64,000 nt of DNA from Treponema sp. (lineage in GTDB: Bacteria; Spirochaetota; Spirochaetia; Treponematales; Treponemataceae): assembly GCA_023231445.1 (NCBI GenBank), contig JALNVF010000001.1, forward strand, positions 1 to 64,000, read 5' to 3'. Under the pieces are notes generated by a model. That model was not told where the DNA came from. It did not search any database and saw nothing but the letters and a program-made list of their open reading frames with translations. Below are positions 52,721-61,820 of this stretch, piece after piece. A program made the position numbers and the translations under genes. Position 1 is the stretch's first letter. The number at the start of each line of letters is the position of its first letter.

Positions 52721-53527
52721 TTAATCCGGCTTCTTTTCCGTATTATACTGTTCTACTATAGATTTTGTATCCGAATTCACAACGATAATTTCAGTTCCGT
52801 AATCTGCCGCCTTTTTTACGGATTCTGCAGGGGCTTTGTCATCTGTTATGATCGTATCAAGATCTTCAAGACTTATTGAATTGCATAGAGAATTAACATC
52901 CCACTTTGAATAATCAAGCAGAAGTATACGCTTTGCGGCAATGGACGCGAGAGCCTGCTTTGTTGTTGTCAGATTTTGTGTATGCTCAAACGCACCGCCG
53001 GGGACGCGGAATGCCCGGCAGGAAATGAATGCAATATCCGCTTTATACTGCGAAATGTGTTCAGGTTCCGAGAACAGTATTGAACGGTTTGCATGATTTA
53101 AAAACCCTGCAGGCAGAAGAACCTGGACGCTGCTGTTGTTCGACAGTGTCATTGCCGCAGTCAGGCTTGACGTAATGACTGATAAGGACATATTCTGAGG
53201 AATCATCGTGACCATCTGCTGTATTGTCGTTCCCGAGTCCAGGCAGATACTCATAAAAGGAACAAGATACTGCAGTGCAACAGATGCAATAGCCTCTTTT
53301 TCTTTTTTGTTTTCATTTATCTGGACATAGTAATCTGTTTCTTCTGCATTTTTGAGCAGTGCAGCATAACCGTGTTCACGTTTTATAAAATTCATTGTCT
53401 GAAGTTTGTCCAGATTTCTTCTAACTGTCATCTCTGTACAGTCAAGCTGTTTTGCAAGTTCTCCGATAGAGATGATATTCTGTGACTGCATTATTTCAAT
53501 AATTTGAGCAGATCGGTCTTTCCGCAT
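52721..53527 (-). CDS. DeoR-family transcriptional regulator
   Basis: 268 residues. N-terminal winged helix (about 5-58: IIEIMQSQNIISIGELAKQL, TEMTVRRNLDKLQ) and a C-terminal DeoR sensor domain of the sugar-phosphate isomerase-like fold (CLDSGTTIQQMVTMI, VITSSLTAAMTLSN, DYSKWDV). DeoR proteins typically repress neighbouring sugar genes until a phosphorylated sugar binds. It is divergent from the kinase-transketolase-transporter operon and is the likely regulator of it. Confidence 0.93.
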   Translation of the reverse strand: MRKDRSAQIIEIMQSQNIISIGELAKQLDCTEMTVRRNLDKLQTMNFIKREHGYAALLKNAEETDYYVQINENKKEKEAIASVALQYLVPFMSICLDSGTTIQQMVTMIPQNMSLSVITSSLTAAMTLSNNSSVQVLLPAGFLNHANRSILFSEPEHISQYKADIAFISCRAFRVPGGAFEHTQNLTTTKQALASIAAKRILLLDYSKWDVNSLCNSISLEDLDTIITDDKAPAESVKKAADYGTEIIVVNSDTKSIVEQYNTEKKPD

Positions 53528-53714
53528 AATTTCCGCACCTTTTACAGTATATACTAAATCAGAATGATTGATAAATCTGGAGGATTTTTCAACTGCTGAT
53601 TAATTCTCTTCTATTATGATATAAAATCTTAAAAATAACAATGTATTGTTATAAAAACCCGGAAAAAATGAGTGAACATGTGTTTTTATCATGTAAAATA
53701 ATATGCGAATTTTG

Positions 53715-53743
53715 TTGACAGCTCAAATATGTGGACTTATAAT
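53715..53743 (+). promoter_or_regulatory. Consensus promoter of the carbohydrate operon
   Basis: A perfect TTGACA (53715-53720), a 17-base spacer and a perfect TATAAT (53738-53743). So strong a promoter implies control by a repressor. Confidence 0.9.
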
Positions 53744-53785
53744 GTTCGTAAAGAAACATAATAAGAACATAATAAAGTTCTAAAA
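53744..53785 (+). promoter_or_regulatory. Candidate DeoR operator repeats
   Basis: Just after the -10 are two near-identical direct repeats, AGAAACATAATA (53752-53763) and AGAACATAATA (53764-53774). They are bracketed by GTTC at 53744-53747 and GTTCT at 53777-53781. Repeats at the transcription start fit repression by the divergent DeoR protein. The assignment is inference from position. Confidence 0.5.
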
Positions 53786-53813
53786 AGATATATATAAGGG
53801 GAATAGAAACATT

Positions 53814-55304
53814 TTGAGCACATTTTATATTCTGGGCATTGATCAAAGTACACAGGGCACCAAAGCTGTTCTTTTTGATGAGCAGGGGGAAATAGCCGGA
53901 CGGTGTGATGTTCCTCACAAGCAGATCATCAGCAGAGAAGGCTGGGTATCTCACGATCCTGAAGAAATTTACCACAACGTTATTAGCGTCTGCAGGCAGG
54001 TTGTTGAAAAGGCGGGTATAGACAGGAACCGGATAGCCTGTCTTGGTATAGACAATCAGCGGGAAACTACTGTGTGCTGGAACAGGAAAACAGGGCAGCC
54101 GCTTGGAGATGCAATTGTATGGCAGTGCAACAGAGCTAAAGAACTTTGCAGCAGGATCGGAAGAGAACCGTCTGCCGGTGAACAGATTTATAAAAAAACG
54201 GGTTTGAAATTGTCGCCCTATTATCCGGCGGCAAAAATGGCATGGATGCTGGAAAACTTTCCCGGTGTCAGAGAACAAATTAAAAATCATACTCTCGCGT
54301 TTGGAACAGTCGACAGCTGGGTATTGTATAAACTTACGCACGGAGCCTCGTTCAAAACCGATTATTCCAATGCAGGCAGAACACAGCTGTTCAATATCAG
54401 GGATCTGCAGTGGGACAGCGGAATTTGCAGCATATTCAGCGTTCCCATGGATGCACTTCCTGAAGTCTGCGACTCCGATTCAATCTTCGGGTATACGGAT
54501 CTGGAAGGATACCTTGAAAAACCTGTCCCTATCTGCGGCGTTCTGGGAGATTCTCACGGAGCACTGTTCGGTCATGACTGTCTGAATAAAGGAGATATAA
54601 AAGCGACATACGGAACGGGATCATCCATCATGCTGAATACAGGATTTGAACCGTTTTTCAGCAGATACGGATTGTCTACATCACTTGCATGGAAAGTGAA
54701 AGGAAAAGTGTCTTACGTTCTTGAGGGAAATATTAATTACACGGGTGCGGTCATTTCATGGCTGAAGAACGAGCTCGGACTGATAAAATCCGCTTCCGAA
54801 ACAGCAGAACTTGCCGGTGAGGCGGACCCGAACGACCGGACGTATGTCGTCCCTGCTTTTTCCGGTTTAGGTGCTCCGTGGTGGAGAGACGATACACGGG
54901 CTTTAATTACCGGAATGAGCAGAACGACCGGCAGAAAGGAAATAGTAAAAGCAGCTTCCGAATGTGCTGCCTATCAGATAAATGATGTGATTGATGCAAT
55001 GAGGAAAGATACAGGACTTACCATTATGCAGATGTGTGTTGACGGCGGGCCCGCGAGAGATGCCTACCTGATGCAGTTTCAAAGCGATATTTCCTCCATG
55101 AACATCAAAATACCTGCAGCGGAAGAGCTTTCCGTAATCGGTGCGGCATATCTCGCGGGAATATCGGCGGGGTTGTATGACGGAAATACTGTTTACCGTG
55201 CCGTTTCATACAGTACGTATTCGCCTCATATGGACGACAGTATACGGGAGGAGAAAATTACCGGTTGGAATAATGCAATAAAAATGCTGATTGGAAATAA
55301 GTAA
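53814..55304 (+). CDS. Glycerol-kinase-type FGGY carbohydrate kinase
   Basis: 496 residues. The N-terminal phosphate loop is GIDQSTQGTKAVLFDE. The residues that contact glycerol in E. coli GlpK are all retained: Arg83 and Glu84 (NQRETTV), Trp103 (IVWQ), Tyr136 or Tyr137 (SPYYPA) and Asp246 (LGDSHGAL). The C-terminal AFSGLGAPWW and LMQFQSDI blocks are also GlpK-like. Yet the operon encodes a transketolase, polyol dehydrogenase and ribose-type importer, so the true substrate may be a related short polyol or ketose. The start codon is TTG with AAGGGGA about 11 bases upstream. Confidence 0.88.
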   Translation: MSTFYILGIDQSTQGTKAVLFDEQGEIAGRCDVPHKQIISREGWVSHDPEEIYHNVISVCRQVVEKAGIDRNRIACLGIDNQRETTVCWNRKTGQPLGDAIVWQCNRAKELCSRIGREPSAGEQIYKKTGLKLSPYYPAAKMAWMLENFPGVREQIKNHTLAFGTVDSWVLYKLTHGASFKTDYSNAGRTQLFNIRDLQWDSGICSIFSVPMDALPEVCDSDSIFGYTDLEGYLEKPVPICGVLGDSHGALFGHDCLNKGDIKATYGTGSSIMLNTGFEPFFSRYGLSTSLAWKVKGKVSYVLEGNINYTGAVISWLKNELGLIKSASETAELAGEADPNDRTYVVPAFSGLGAPWWRDDTRALITGMSRTTGRKEIVKAASECAAYQINDVIDAMRKDTGLTIMQMCVDGGPARDAYLMQFQSDISSMNIKIPAAEELSVIGAAYLAGISAGLYDGNTVYRAVSYSTYSPHMDDSIREEKITGWNNAIKMLIGNK

Positions 55305-55319
55305 GGAGTATTGATAAAA

Positions 55320-56150
55320 ATGTTAAATGAAAAACAAATTAAAAAACTGGAAATTCAATCGTCTGAAATCTGTGAAAAGACAGTTGAACTGATTTACAAC
55401 GGTGGTGGCGGGCATATAGGCGGCGATTTATCGGAAGTTAATATTCTGGTCGCATTGTTCAATTATATGAGGCATGATCCTCAGAATCCGAGATGGGAAG
55501 GACGGGATTATTTTATTCTGAGCAAAGGCCATTCGTCGGAAACATATTACACGCTGCTTGCCGAATACGGATATATCGGAAAAAAAGAACTTGATACGTA
55601 CGGTTCATTCGGTTCGGTTCTGGGAGGACATCCGAATAAGAAAATTCCGGGCGTTGAAGCCAACACGGGTTCCCTTGGACACGGTCTGGGACTTGCAGCC
55701 GGAATTGCACTTGCGTTGAAAAAGAACGGGAAAGATAACCGGGTCTACGTACTGACAGGCGACGGTGAACTCGGTGAGGGAAGCAACTGGGAAGCAATGA
55801 TGGCGGCTGCAAAGTACAAACTGGACAATATGACATGGATTGTCGACAGAAATTTTCTTCAGATCAGCGGAACGACGGAGGCTGTTATGCCGCTTGAAAA
55901 TTTAAAGGAAAAGGCGGAAGCATTCGGTTTTAAAACGGTTGAAATAAACGGTCATGACTTTGAGCAGATTTTTACTGCGCTGAATGTCAGAGAAGAAGGC
56001 AGACCGGTCTGCATTATCGCCCGCACGGTGAAGGGTAAAGGACTTGCCTGTGCGGAGAATAAACCGGAGTGGCATCATAAAACACCGACGAAGGAACAGC
56101 TGGAACAGTTAAAAAAAGATATGACAGAATACAGAAAGGAGCTTGCGTAA
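55320..56150 (+). CDS. Transketolase, N-terminal subunit
   Basis: 276 residues carrying the thiamine-diphosphate pyrophosphate domain. GGGGHIGGDLSEVNIL and SKGHSSETYYTLL are the early substrate and cofactor contacts. The metal/TPP motif runs from GDGELGEGSN to the Asn of VDRNFLQ. Split transketolases need the next gene's product to complete the active site. I prefer the ATG at 55320 because AGGAG lies 11 bases upstream; the TTG at 55311 is too close. Its stop overlaps the ATG of the C-terminal subunit by one base. Confidence 0.94.
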   Translation: MLNEKQIKKLEIQSSEICEKTVELIYNGGGGHIGGDLSEVNILVALFNYMRHDPQNPRWEGRDYFILSKGHSSETYYTLLAEYGYIGKKELDTYGSFGSVLGGHPNKKIPGVEANTGSLGHGLGLAAGIALALKKNGKDNRVYVLTGDGELGEGSNWEAMMAAAKYKLDNMTWIVDRNFLQISGTTEAVMPLENLKEKAEAFGFKTVEINGHDFEQIFTALNVREEGRPVCIIARTVKGKGLACAENKPEWHHKTPTKEQLEQLKKDMTEYRKELA

Positions 56151-57112
56151 TGGAAAAGGAAGCATGCAGCAGTGCTTTTTCAAAAATGATTCTTGAAAGA
56201 GCAAAAAAAGACAAGGATATCATAGTAGTTTGTACTGATTCAAGAGGTTCTGCAAAGCTCGGAACGTATCCGGAGGAACTGCCTGACCAGTTTGTTGAAA
56301 TGGGAATTGCGGAACAGAATGCCGTTACTCTTTCAGCCGGAATGTCATACATGGGTAAAAAAGTATTTGTTCTTGGTCCGGCAAGTTTTTACAGTACCCG
56401 TTCTGCAGAACAGGTAAAAGTTGATGTTGCGTATTCCCACAACAACGTAGCCGTCATCGGTATCAGCGGCGGAATAAGTTACGGGGCACTTGGTGCGACA
56501 CATCATTCTCTGCAGGATATTGCCCTTATGCGGGCTATCCCTGATTTGACTGTTGAAATTCCTTCGGACGCGACACAGATGCGCGCCATTATCGGAGAGC
56601 TGCTGGAAAAGGGGCGGCCTGTTTACATCAGAATAGGACGGAATCCTGTTCCCGTTATATATCATGATCCGTCAGAAATTAAAATAGGCAAAGCAAACCG
56701 GCTGATATCCGGGAAAGATGCGGCCGTCATTACGTGCGGGCAGCTTGTCAGTAAATCACTTGAAGCCGCTGCTTTATTAAAGAATGAAGGAATTGTGGTA
56801 ACAGTTGTCGACATGCATACGATAAAACCTCTTGATACCGGAATGATACGGACTGTCGCGGAAGAGTGCGGCTGTATTATGACGCTTGAAGAGCATAGTA
56901 TGTACGGCGGACTTGGTGGTGCGGTATCGGAATTTGTTACACAGAATATTCCTGTACCGATGCAGATATGCGGGATTCCCGATCAGGATGTACCAAACGG
57001 AACCGATGAGGAAGTTTTCAAATACTACAAAATGGATCCCGAAGGAATTGCTGAAAAAATTAAATCGCTTATAAGCAGAAAAAATAAACTGCAGGAATCA
57101 GGAGGAAAATGA
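56150..57112 (+). CDS. Transketolase, C-terminal subunit
   Basis: 320 residues. The pyrimidine-binding domain has the cofactor-activating Glu in FVEMGIAEQNAVTL and GATHHSLQDIALMRAIPDL. The C-terminal transketolase domain (about 185-310) follows with EEHSMYGGLGGAVSEF. With the preceding subunit it moves two-carbon units between sugar phosphates. The last four bases overlap the start of the dehydrogenase gene, so synthesis is coupled along the operon. Confidence 0.94.
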   Translation: MEKEACSSAFSKMILERAKKDKDIIVVCTDSRGSAKLGTYPEELPDQFVEMGIAEQNAVTLSAGMSYMGKKVFVLGPASFYSTRSAEQVKVDVAYSHNNVAVIGISGGISYGALGATHHSLQDIALMRAIPDLTVEIPSDATQMRAIIGELLEKGRPVYIRIGRNPVPVIYHDPSEIKIGKANRLISGKDAAVITCGQLVSKSLEAAALLKNEGIVVTVVDMHTIKPLDTGMIRTVAEECGCIMTLEEHSMYGGLGGAVSEFVTQNIPVPMQICGIPDQDVPNGTDEEVFKYYKMDPEGIAEKIKSLISRKNKLQESGGK

Positions 57113-58155
57113 TGACGGGCAGAATGAAGGTTTGCGTACTGGTTGGCAAACAAAAGTTGGACTGGGTTGAACGGGACATTCCTCAGCCAAAATCAGGAGA
57201 ACTGCAGATAAAGCTGGAATATGTAGGTGTCTGCGGATCTGATTTGCATTTTTATCAGGAAGGCCGGCTTGCCAATTGGGAGCTTGATGGTCCTCTTGCA
57301 TTGGGACATGAACCGGGAGGAGTCGTCACCGCTGTTGGAGACGGTGTTGAAGGTTTTTCCATAGGAGATAAGGTTGCCGTTGAGCCTGCCGTGCCGTGCG
57401 GTAAGTGTGAAGACTGCAGGAAAGGGCATTATAATCTGTGCAAAAATATCAAGATGCTCGCGATTCCTCATGAACGGGACGGTGTATTTTCCGATTATTG
57501 TGTCCACGATGCTTCCATGTGCTACAAACTTCCGGATTCCGTAAATACTATGGAGGGCGGACTGCTGGAACCGTTAAACGTCGGGCTTCATGCGACAGAA
57601 CTTTCTGATGCGAAAGTTGGAGAAAGTGCAATTGTTCTCGGAAGTGGATGTATCGGATTGTGTACGGTCATGAGTCTGAAAGCCAGAGGCGTCAGTGAGA
57701 TTTATGTTGCCGATGTTCTGGACAAAAGACTTGAAAAAGCTATGGAAGTAGGTGCTACTAAGGTTTTTAACAGCAGAAAAGAAAGTATTGAAGAATTCGC
57801 AAAAACACTTCCGGGCGGGGGTGCGGATCAGGTATATGAATGCGCCGGTAACAGAATTACGACACTGCAAACCTGCAGGCTTATTAAACGTGCAGGAAAA
57901 ATTACTCTTGTCGGAGTTTCTCCTGAACCTGTACTGGAAATTGATACTGCAACGTTGAACGCAATGGAAGGAACGATTTATTCCGTCTATCGTTACAGGA
58001 ATTTGTATCCCAAAGCTATTGCTGCGGTTGCATCCGGTGCGATTCCGCTTAAAAAGATTGTATCACACGTGTTTGATTTTAGTGACTGTATACATGCAGT
58101 TGAATACAGTTCAAATCATAAAGATGAAGTCATTAAGGCTGTTATTAAATTTTGA
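57109..58155 (+). CDS. Zinc-dependent polyol (sorbitol/xylitol-type) dehydrogenase
   Basis: 348 residues of the medium-chain dehydrogenase family. Catalytic zinc ligands are Cys42 (GVCGSDLHFY) and His67-Glu68 (GHEPGG). The structural zinc set is Cys97, Cys100, Cys103 and Cys111. The Rossmann motif is VLGSGCIGLCTV. The GSDLHFY/GGLLEPLNVGLHA pattern is that of sorbitol/xylitol/iditol dehydrogenases that turn polyols into ketoses. It may start at Met1 or Met6. Together with the kinase and transketolase it suggests polyol to ketose to ketose-phosphate flow. Confidence 0.9.
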   Translation: MMTGRMKVCVLVGKQKLDWVERDIPQPKSGELQIKLEYVGVCGSDLHFYQEGRLANWELDGPLALGHEPGGVVTAVGDGVEGFSIGDKVAVEPAVPCGKCEDCRKGHYNLCKNIKMLAIPHERDGVFSDYCVHDASMCYKLPDSVNTMEGGLLEPLNVGLHATELSDAKVGESAIVLGSGCIGLCTVMSLKARGVSEIYVADVLDKRLEKAMEVGATKVFNSRKESIEEFAKTLPGGGADQVYECAGNRITTLQTCRLIKRAGKITLVGVSPEPVLEIDTATLNAMEGTIYSVYRYRNLYPKAIAAVASGAIPLKKIVSHVFDFSDCIHAVEYSSNHKDEVIKAVIKF

Positions 58156-58204
58156 TTTTATGGAAGGTAAGAATACGTTCCATTTTTAGAAACAGGGGGA
58201 TAAT

Positions 58205-59296
58205 ATGAAAGGAAAAGAATTTGTATCTTTGACGGTCGCGGCAGTCATGGCACTGTCTCTGCTTACAGGTTGTGAAGCTTCAAAGAAGTCTGTATCTTCA
58301 AAAACTTCGTCCGTGGCAAAGGCTGGCGACAGCGCTACCGGAAAAACCGTGCTGGCAGACAAAACTTTTGATACGTCTTATACACCTAAGAAAAAAGTCT
58401 ATAAGATTTACTGTACATATAAAAATATTCACAGCTGGTATGATGCGATAAAAGCCGGTGTCGACGCAGCAGTTTCAGACATGTCAAAAAAAGGTGTTGA
58501 AGTTGATTATGTATGGTATGGACCTGCACAGCCTGATGCAGTCGATCAGGTTAATTCAATTGAAACAGCTGTCGGACAGGGATATGATTTAATCGCCGTA
58601 GATGTTAATCAACCTGAAACTACGGCTAAGGCAATTGATAAAGCCGTTGAAAAGGGAGTACCCGTAGCGACTTTTGCAAGTTCCGATGTTTCAAACTGCA
58701 AGCGTTCATTCTTTGTAGGAAATACTGATAACTACGGCGACGGATGTACGCTGGCGAAAGCTGTTTGTGAAAAAATGGGAGGCAAGGGACAGCTTGCTAT
58801 TTTAGCCGGAACGATGGGCGCTGCATCACATGAAGACAGGCTCCGCGGTTTTAAAGATACGATTGCACAGTATCCCGACATCAAAATTGTAGATACGCGT
58901 CGGGATAACGATTCTGTCGAAAAGGCAATCAGTATTACGGAATCCTGGCTGCAGGCATATCCTGATCTTAATGGTATCCTCTGCAACAATATGTCCAATC
59001 CTGTGGGTGCCTGTCAGGCTGTAAAAAGTGCTGGTAAATCCGGAAAAATAATAATCGGCGGTATGGATCATGATCTTCGTACGCTGAATTATCTGAAAGA
59101 TGGTACTCTGTATATAGCACAGGTTCAGAACTGCTACGATATGGGATACAAACTCATTTATTATGCTGTTGAAACAATTGACGGTGAAAAAGTTCCTGAT
59201 TCTACGGCAGTCGGTTCAACATCTGTCTATGCAGAGAATGCAGATAAATTCATTAAGATGCTATATGGAGATAAAGCGGATGGCGCAGTCCAGTAA
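58205..59296 (+). CDS. Sugar ABC transporter substrate-binding lipoprotein (ribose/autoinducer type)
   Basis: 363 residues with lipobox SLLTGC (Cys23) and a Ser/Lys-rich tether. The type I sugar-binding fold of the Peripla_BP_4 group shows KIYCTYKNIHSWYDAIKAGV, YDLIAVDVNQPETTAKAID, GTMGAASHEDRLRGF and IIIGGMDHDLRTLNYL. It delivers substrate to the following ATPase and permease. The 3' end overlaps the ATPase start by 17 bases. The charged linker before the binding domain is longer than usual. The ligand is not determinable, but operon context suggests a polyol or pentose. Confidence 0.92.
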   Translation: MKGKEFVSLTVAAVMALSLLTGCEASKKSVSSKTSSVAKAGDSATGKTVLADKTFDTSYTPKKKVYKIYCTYKNIHSWYDAIKAGVDAAVSDMSKKGVEVDYVWYGPAQPDAVDQVNSIETAVGQGYDLIAVDVNQPETTAKAIDKAVEKGVPVATFASSDVSNCKRSFFVGNTDNYGDGCTLAKAVCEKMGGKGQLAILAGTMGAASHEDRLRGFKDTIAQYPDIKIVDTRRDNDSVEKAISITESWLQAYPDLNGILCNNMSNPVGACQAVKSAGKSGKIIIGGMDHDLRTLNYLKDGTLYIAQVQNCYDMGYKLIYYAVETIDGEKVPDSTAVGSTSVYAENADKFIKMLYGDKADGAVQ

Positions 59297-60785
59297 GAAT
59301 GACAGCTGCATCGTTGAAATGAAGAATATCACCAAATACTTTCCCGGCACAAGGGCTTTAACCGAAGTAAGCCTCAGGCTGAGAAAGGGGGAAATACACG
59401 CACTAGTTGGCGAGAACGGTGCGGGTAAGAGCACTCTGATGAATATTCTTACAGGTCAGTTTCTTATGGACGAAGGAGAAATCCTTATGGAGGGAAAACC
59501 GTTGAGGCTTTCTTCTCCGCAGGATGCGCTGAGAAACAATATTGTTCTGGTTCCACAGGAACTGAATCTTATTCCTGAAGCAAGCGTTACTGAAAATATT
59601 TTTCTCGGTAACGAAATCATGCATGGCGGATTTATTAATTCTGCGGCATCCCGGAAAAAAGCCGAAGAACTTTTGAATCTTCTTAACGTAAAACTGGACG
59701 TCACTGCGCAGGTGAAAGATCTGTCTGCAGCATATCAGCAGCTGATTTCAATTGCACGTGCACTGGCATATACACCTAAAGTGCTGATCCTTGATGAACC
59801 GACTTCAGTGCTTACAAATGTCGAGTCTGATAATCTTTTCAGAGCGATGAAAAACCTGAAACAGCACGGTACAGCGATGGTATTCATAACGCATCATCTT
59901 GATGAAGTTATGGAACAAGCTGATCGTGTGACCATTATGAGAAACGGTGAATTAGTGGAAGAAGTCCCTGTTCCGGAAATTACAAAGGATGAAATGATTA
60001 CGAGAATGGCCGGGAAAAAGGTGCAGCAGCTTAAAAGAGTCAGGCGGAATGTGTCTGATAAGATTTTTTATGAAGCAAGGCATTTGAGTCGAAAAGGCGA
60101 ATTCAGCGATATTAATTTCTGTGTTCATAAAGGAGAAATTTTATGTGTCGCAGGACTTGTAGGAGCTGGAAGAACAGAAATTTTTAAATGCGTTTTTGGA
60201 ATAACACAAAGTGACTACGGGGCTCGCACGTATGTCGATGGTAAAGAAGTTACAGTCGGTTGTCCCAGTACTGCAATTGCACTGGGAATGGGATATGTAG
60301 CGGAAGAAAGACGGCATGACGGAATAACACCCGGTATGTCGGTTATGGAAAATATGGTGCTCCCGTCATACGGCCGACTGCGGAAACACGGTCTGATCGA
60401 TTACAACCAGGCTGATTCACTTGCTGATAAATATATTACGGGCATGTCGATCAAAACAGCATCAAGAGATACGCTCATTAAAAATTTATCCGGCGGCAAC
60501 CAGCAGAAAGTTATCGTTGCCAGGTGGATTGCAAAGGGAGTAAGAATGCTGATCCTTGACGAGCCGACTCGGGGAATTGATGTAAATGCGAAAGGTGAAA
60601 TTCATACATTGATCCGGAATCTCGCGGACGAAGGAGTTGCAGTGATTGTAATTTCTTCAGAAATGGATGAAGTTCTGGCGATGGCCGACAGAATTATGGT
60701 GATACACCGCGGCAGAGTAAGCGGTTTTATTGACGATGTTGATTCAACTACACAGGAAGATGTTCTTAAGGTAGCTTTTCAGTAA
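59280..60785 (+). CDS. Sugar ABC transporter ATPase with two nucleotide domains (RbsA type)
   Basis: 501 residues with two ATPase halves. The first has Walker A GENGAGKST, a divergent signature LSAAYQQL and Walker B LILDEPTSVL. The second has a degenerate Walker A (GLVGAGRTE), the signature LSGGNQQKV and LILDEPTRGID. This unequal pairing is normal for RbsA/MglA/AraG proteins. I chose ATG 59280 because GGAG lies about nine bases upstream; the frame extends 39 codons further without support. It powers the permease encoded next. Confidence 0.94.
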   Translation: MAQSSKNDSCIVEMKNITKYFPGTRALTEVSLRLRKGEIHALVGENGAGKSTLMNILTGQFLMDEGEILMEGKPLRLSSPQDALRNNIVLVPQELNLIPEASVTENIFLGNEIMHGGFINSAASRKKAEELLNLLNVKLDVTAQVKDLSAAYQQLISIARALAYTPKVLILDEPTSVLTNVESDNLFRAMKNLKQHGTAMVFITHHLDEVMEQADRVTIMRNGELVEEVPVPEITKDEMITRMAGKKVQQLKRVRRNVSDKIFYEARHLSRKGEFSDINFCVHKGEILCVAGLVGAGRTEIFKCVFGITQSDYGARTYVDGKEVTVGCPSTAIALGMGYVAEERRHDGITPGMSVMENMVLPSYGRLRKHGLIDYNQADSLADKYITGMSIKTASRDTLIKNLSGGNQQKVIVARWIAKGVRMLILDEPTRGIDVNAKGEIHTLIRNLADEGVAVIVISSEMDEVLAMADRIMVIHRGRVSGFIDDVDSTTQEDVLKVAFQ

Positions 60786-60803
60786 CAGAGGATTTCGGTA
60801 ATT

Positions 60804-61820
60804 ATGAATAAAATTTTGAATAAAATCGGTAAATTTTTCAAGACTACAGCAGGAATGGTACTGATTGTTACCTTATTGGTCGGCGTTGCTGTCCAGATGA
60901 TAACAGGCAATTTCTTTTCTGCATATAATATCAGCACATTGACAAGAGCGGCATCGTTTGTAATTCTTGTCGGTTTCGGGCAGACTATTGTCCTGTTGAC
61001 CGGTGGTATTGATCTTTCCGTAGCAGCAATAGGTTCTGTCTGCGGTATGGCAAATGCGATTTTTATGGTTCAGTACGGAATGAATCCGTATCTGGCAATT
61101 CTTCTTGCAACCCTTATTGGTATTCCGCTGGGCGCGATAAATGGTCTTTTTATCGCTAAACTGAAGCTGACACCTTTTATTGTAACTCTTGCCACTATGG
61201 AAATTTACCAGGGCTTTGTATATGTCGTTACAAAAGGAATGCCGATTACGGGAATGCCCGACTGTGCCGGAAGACTTGCAGATGGGGTTATAGGCGGTGT
61301 TTTACCTAACATTGTCATTATGATGATTGTCATCTGCATCATTCTGACGATTATGCTTACAAAGATGCGTCTTGGACGGTATATTTATGCTCTCGGCGGC
61401 AACAGACATTGTGCAAAAATCGTCGGTATTCCAACCGAGCGTATTGAAATTATTGTCTACTGCCTGAGCGGACTACTGTCTGCTTTTGCCGGTGTCATGA
61501 TGTCCTGCAAGCTGGAATCTTTTCAGGCGACTATAGGGGAAAGCTGGCAGATGGGATCGATTACAGCTGCTGTTCTTGGTGGTACTTCCATGCTGGGTGG
61601 TTTTGGTTCTGTCGTAGGCACTATTATGGGCGGTCTGCTTACCGGAGTTATAAGCACATGCATTACCCTGCTCAGAATATCTTCATACTGGGAAACTATC
61701 GTGACAGGTGTTGTCGTGCTGATTGCGATTTTTATCGATGCAGTCAAAGACAATGAAGCATTCCGTGAAAAATTTTACCGGAAATTTAAATCGGGCGGAA
61801 CGGTTGATACAGGTAAATGA
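60804..61820 (+). CDS. Sugar ABC transporter permease (RbsC type)
   Basis: 338 residues with about nine to ten hydrophobic segments of the BPD_transp_2 family. Typical blocks are VGFGQTIVLLTGGIDLSVAA, LGAINGLFIAKLKLTPFIVTLATM, YALGGNRHCAKIVGI and AVLGGTSMLGGFGSVVGTIMG. It forms the channel of the importer. Its last four bases overlap the start of the histidine phosphatase gene (ATGA). Confidence 0.94.
   Translation: MNKILNKIGKFFKTTAGMVLIVTLLVGVAVQMITGNFFSAYNISTLTRAASFVILVGFGQTIVLLTGGIDLSVAAIGSVCGMANAIFMVQYGMNPYLAILLATLIGIPLGAINGLFIAKLKLTPFIVTLATMEIYQGFVYVVTKGMPITGMPDCAGRLADGVIGGVLPNIVIMMIVICIILTIMLTKMRLGRYIYALGGNRHCAKIVGIPTERIEIIVYCLSGLLSAFAGVMMSCKLESFQATIGESWQMGSITAAVLGGTSMLGGFGSVVGTIMGGLLTGVISTCITLLRISSYWETIVTGVVVLIAIFIDAVKDNEAFREKFYRKFKSGGTVDTGK

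Noticed and set aside
53649..53813. A minus-strand coding extension through the operon promoter region
   Set aside because: An open frame crosses here but runs antisense into the FGGY kinase and over a perfect consensus promoter.
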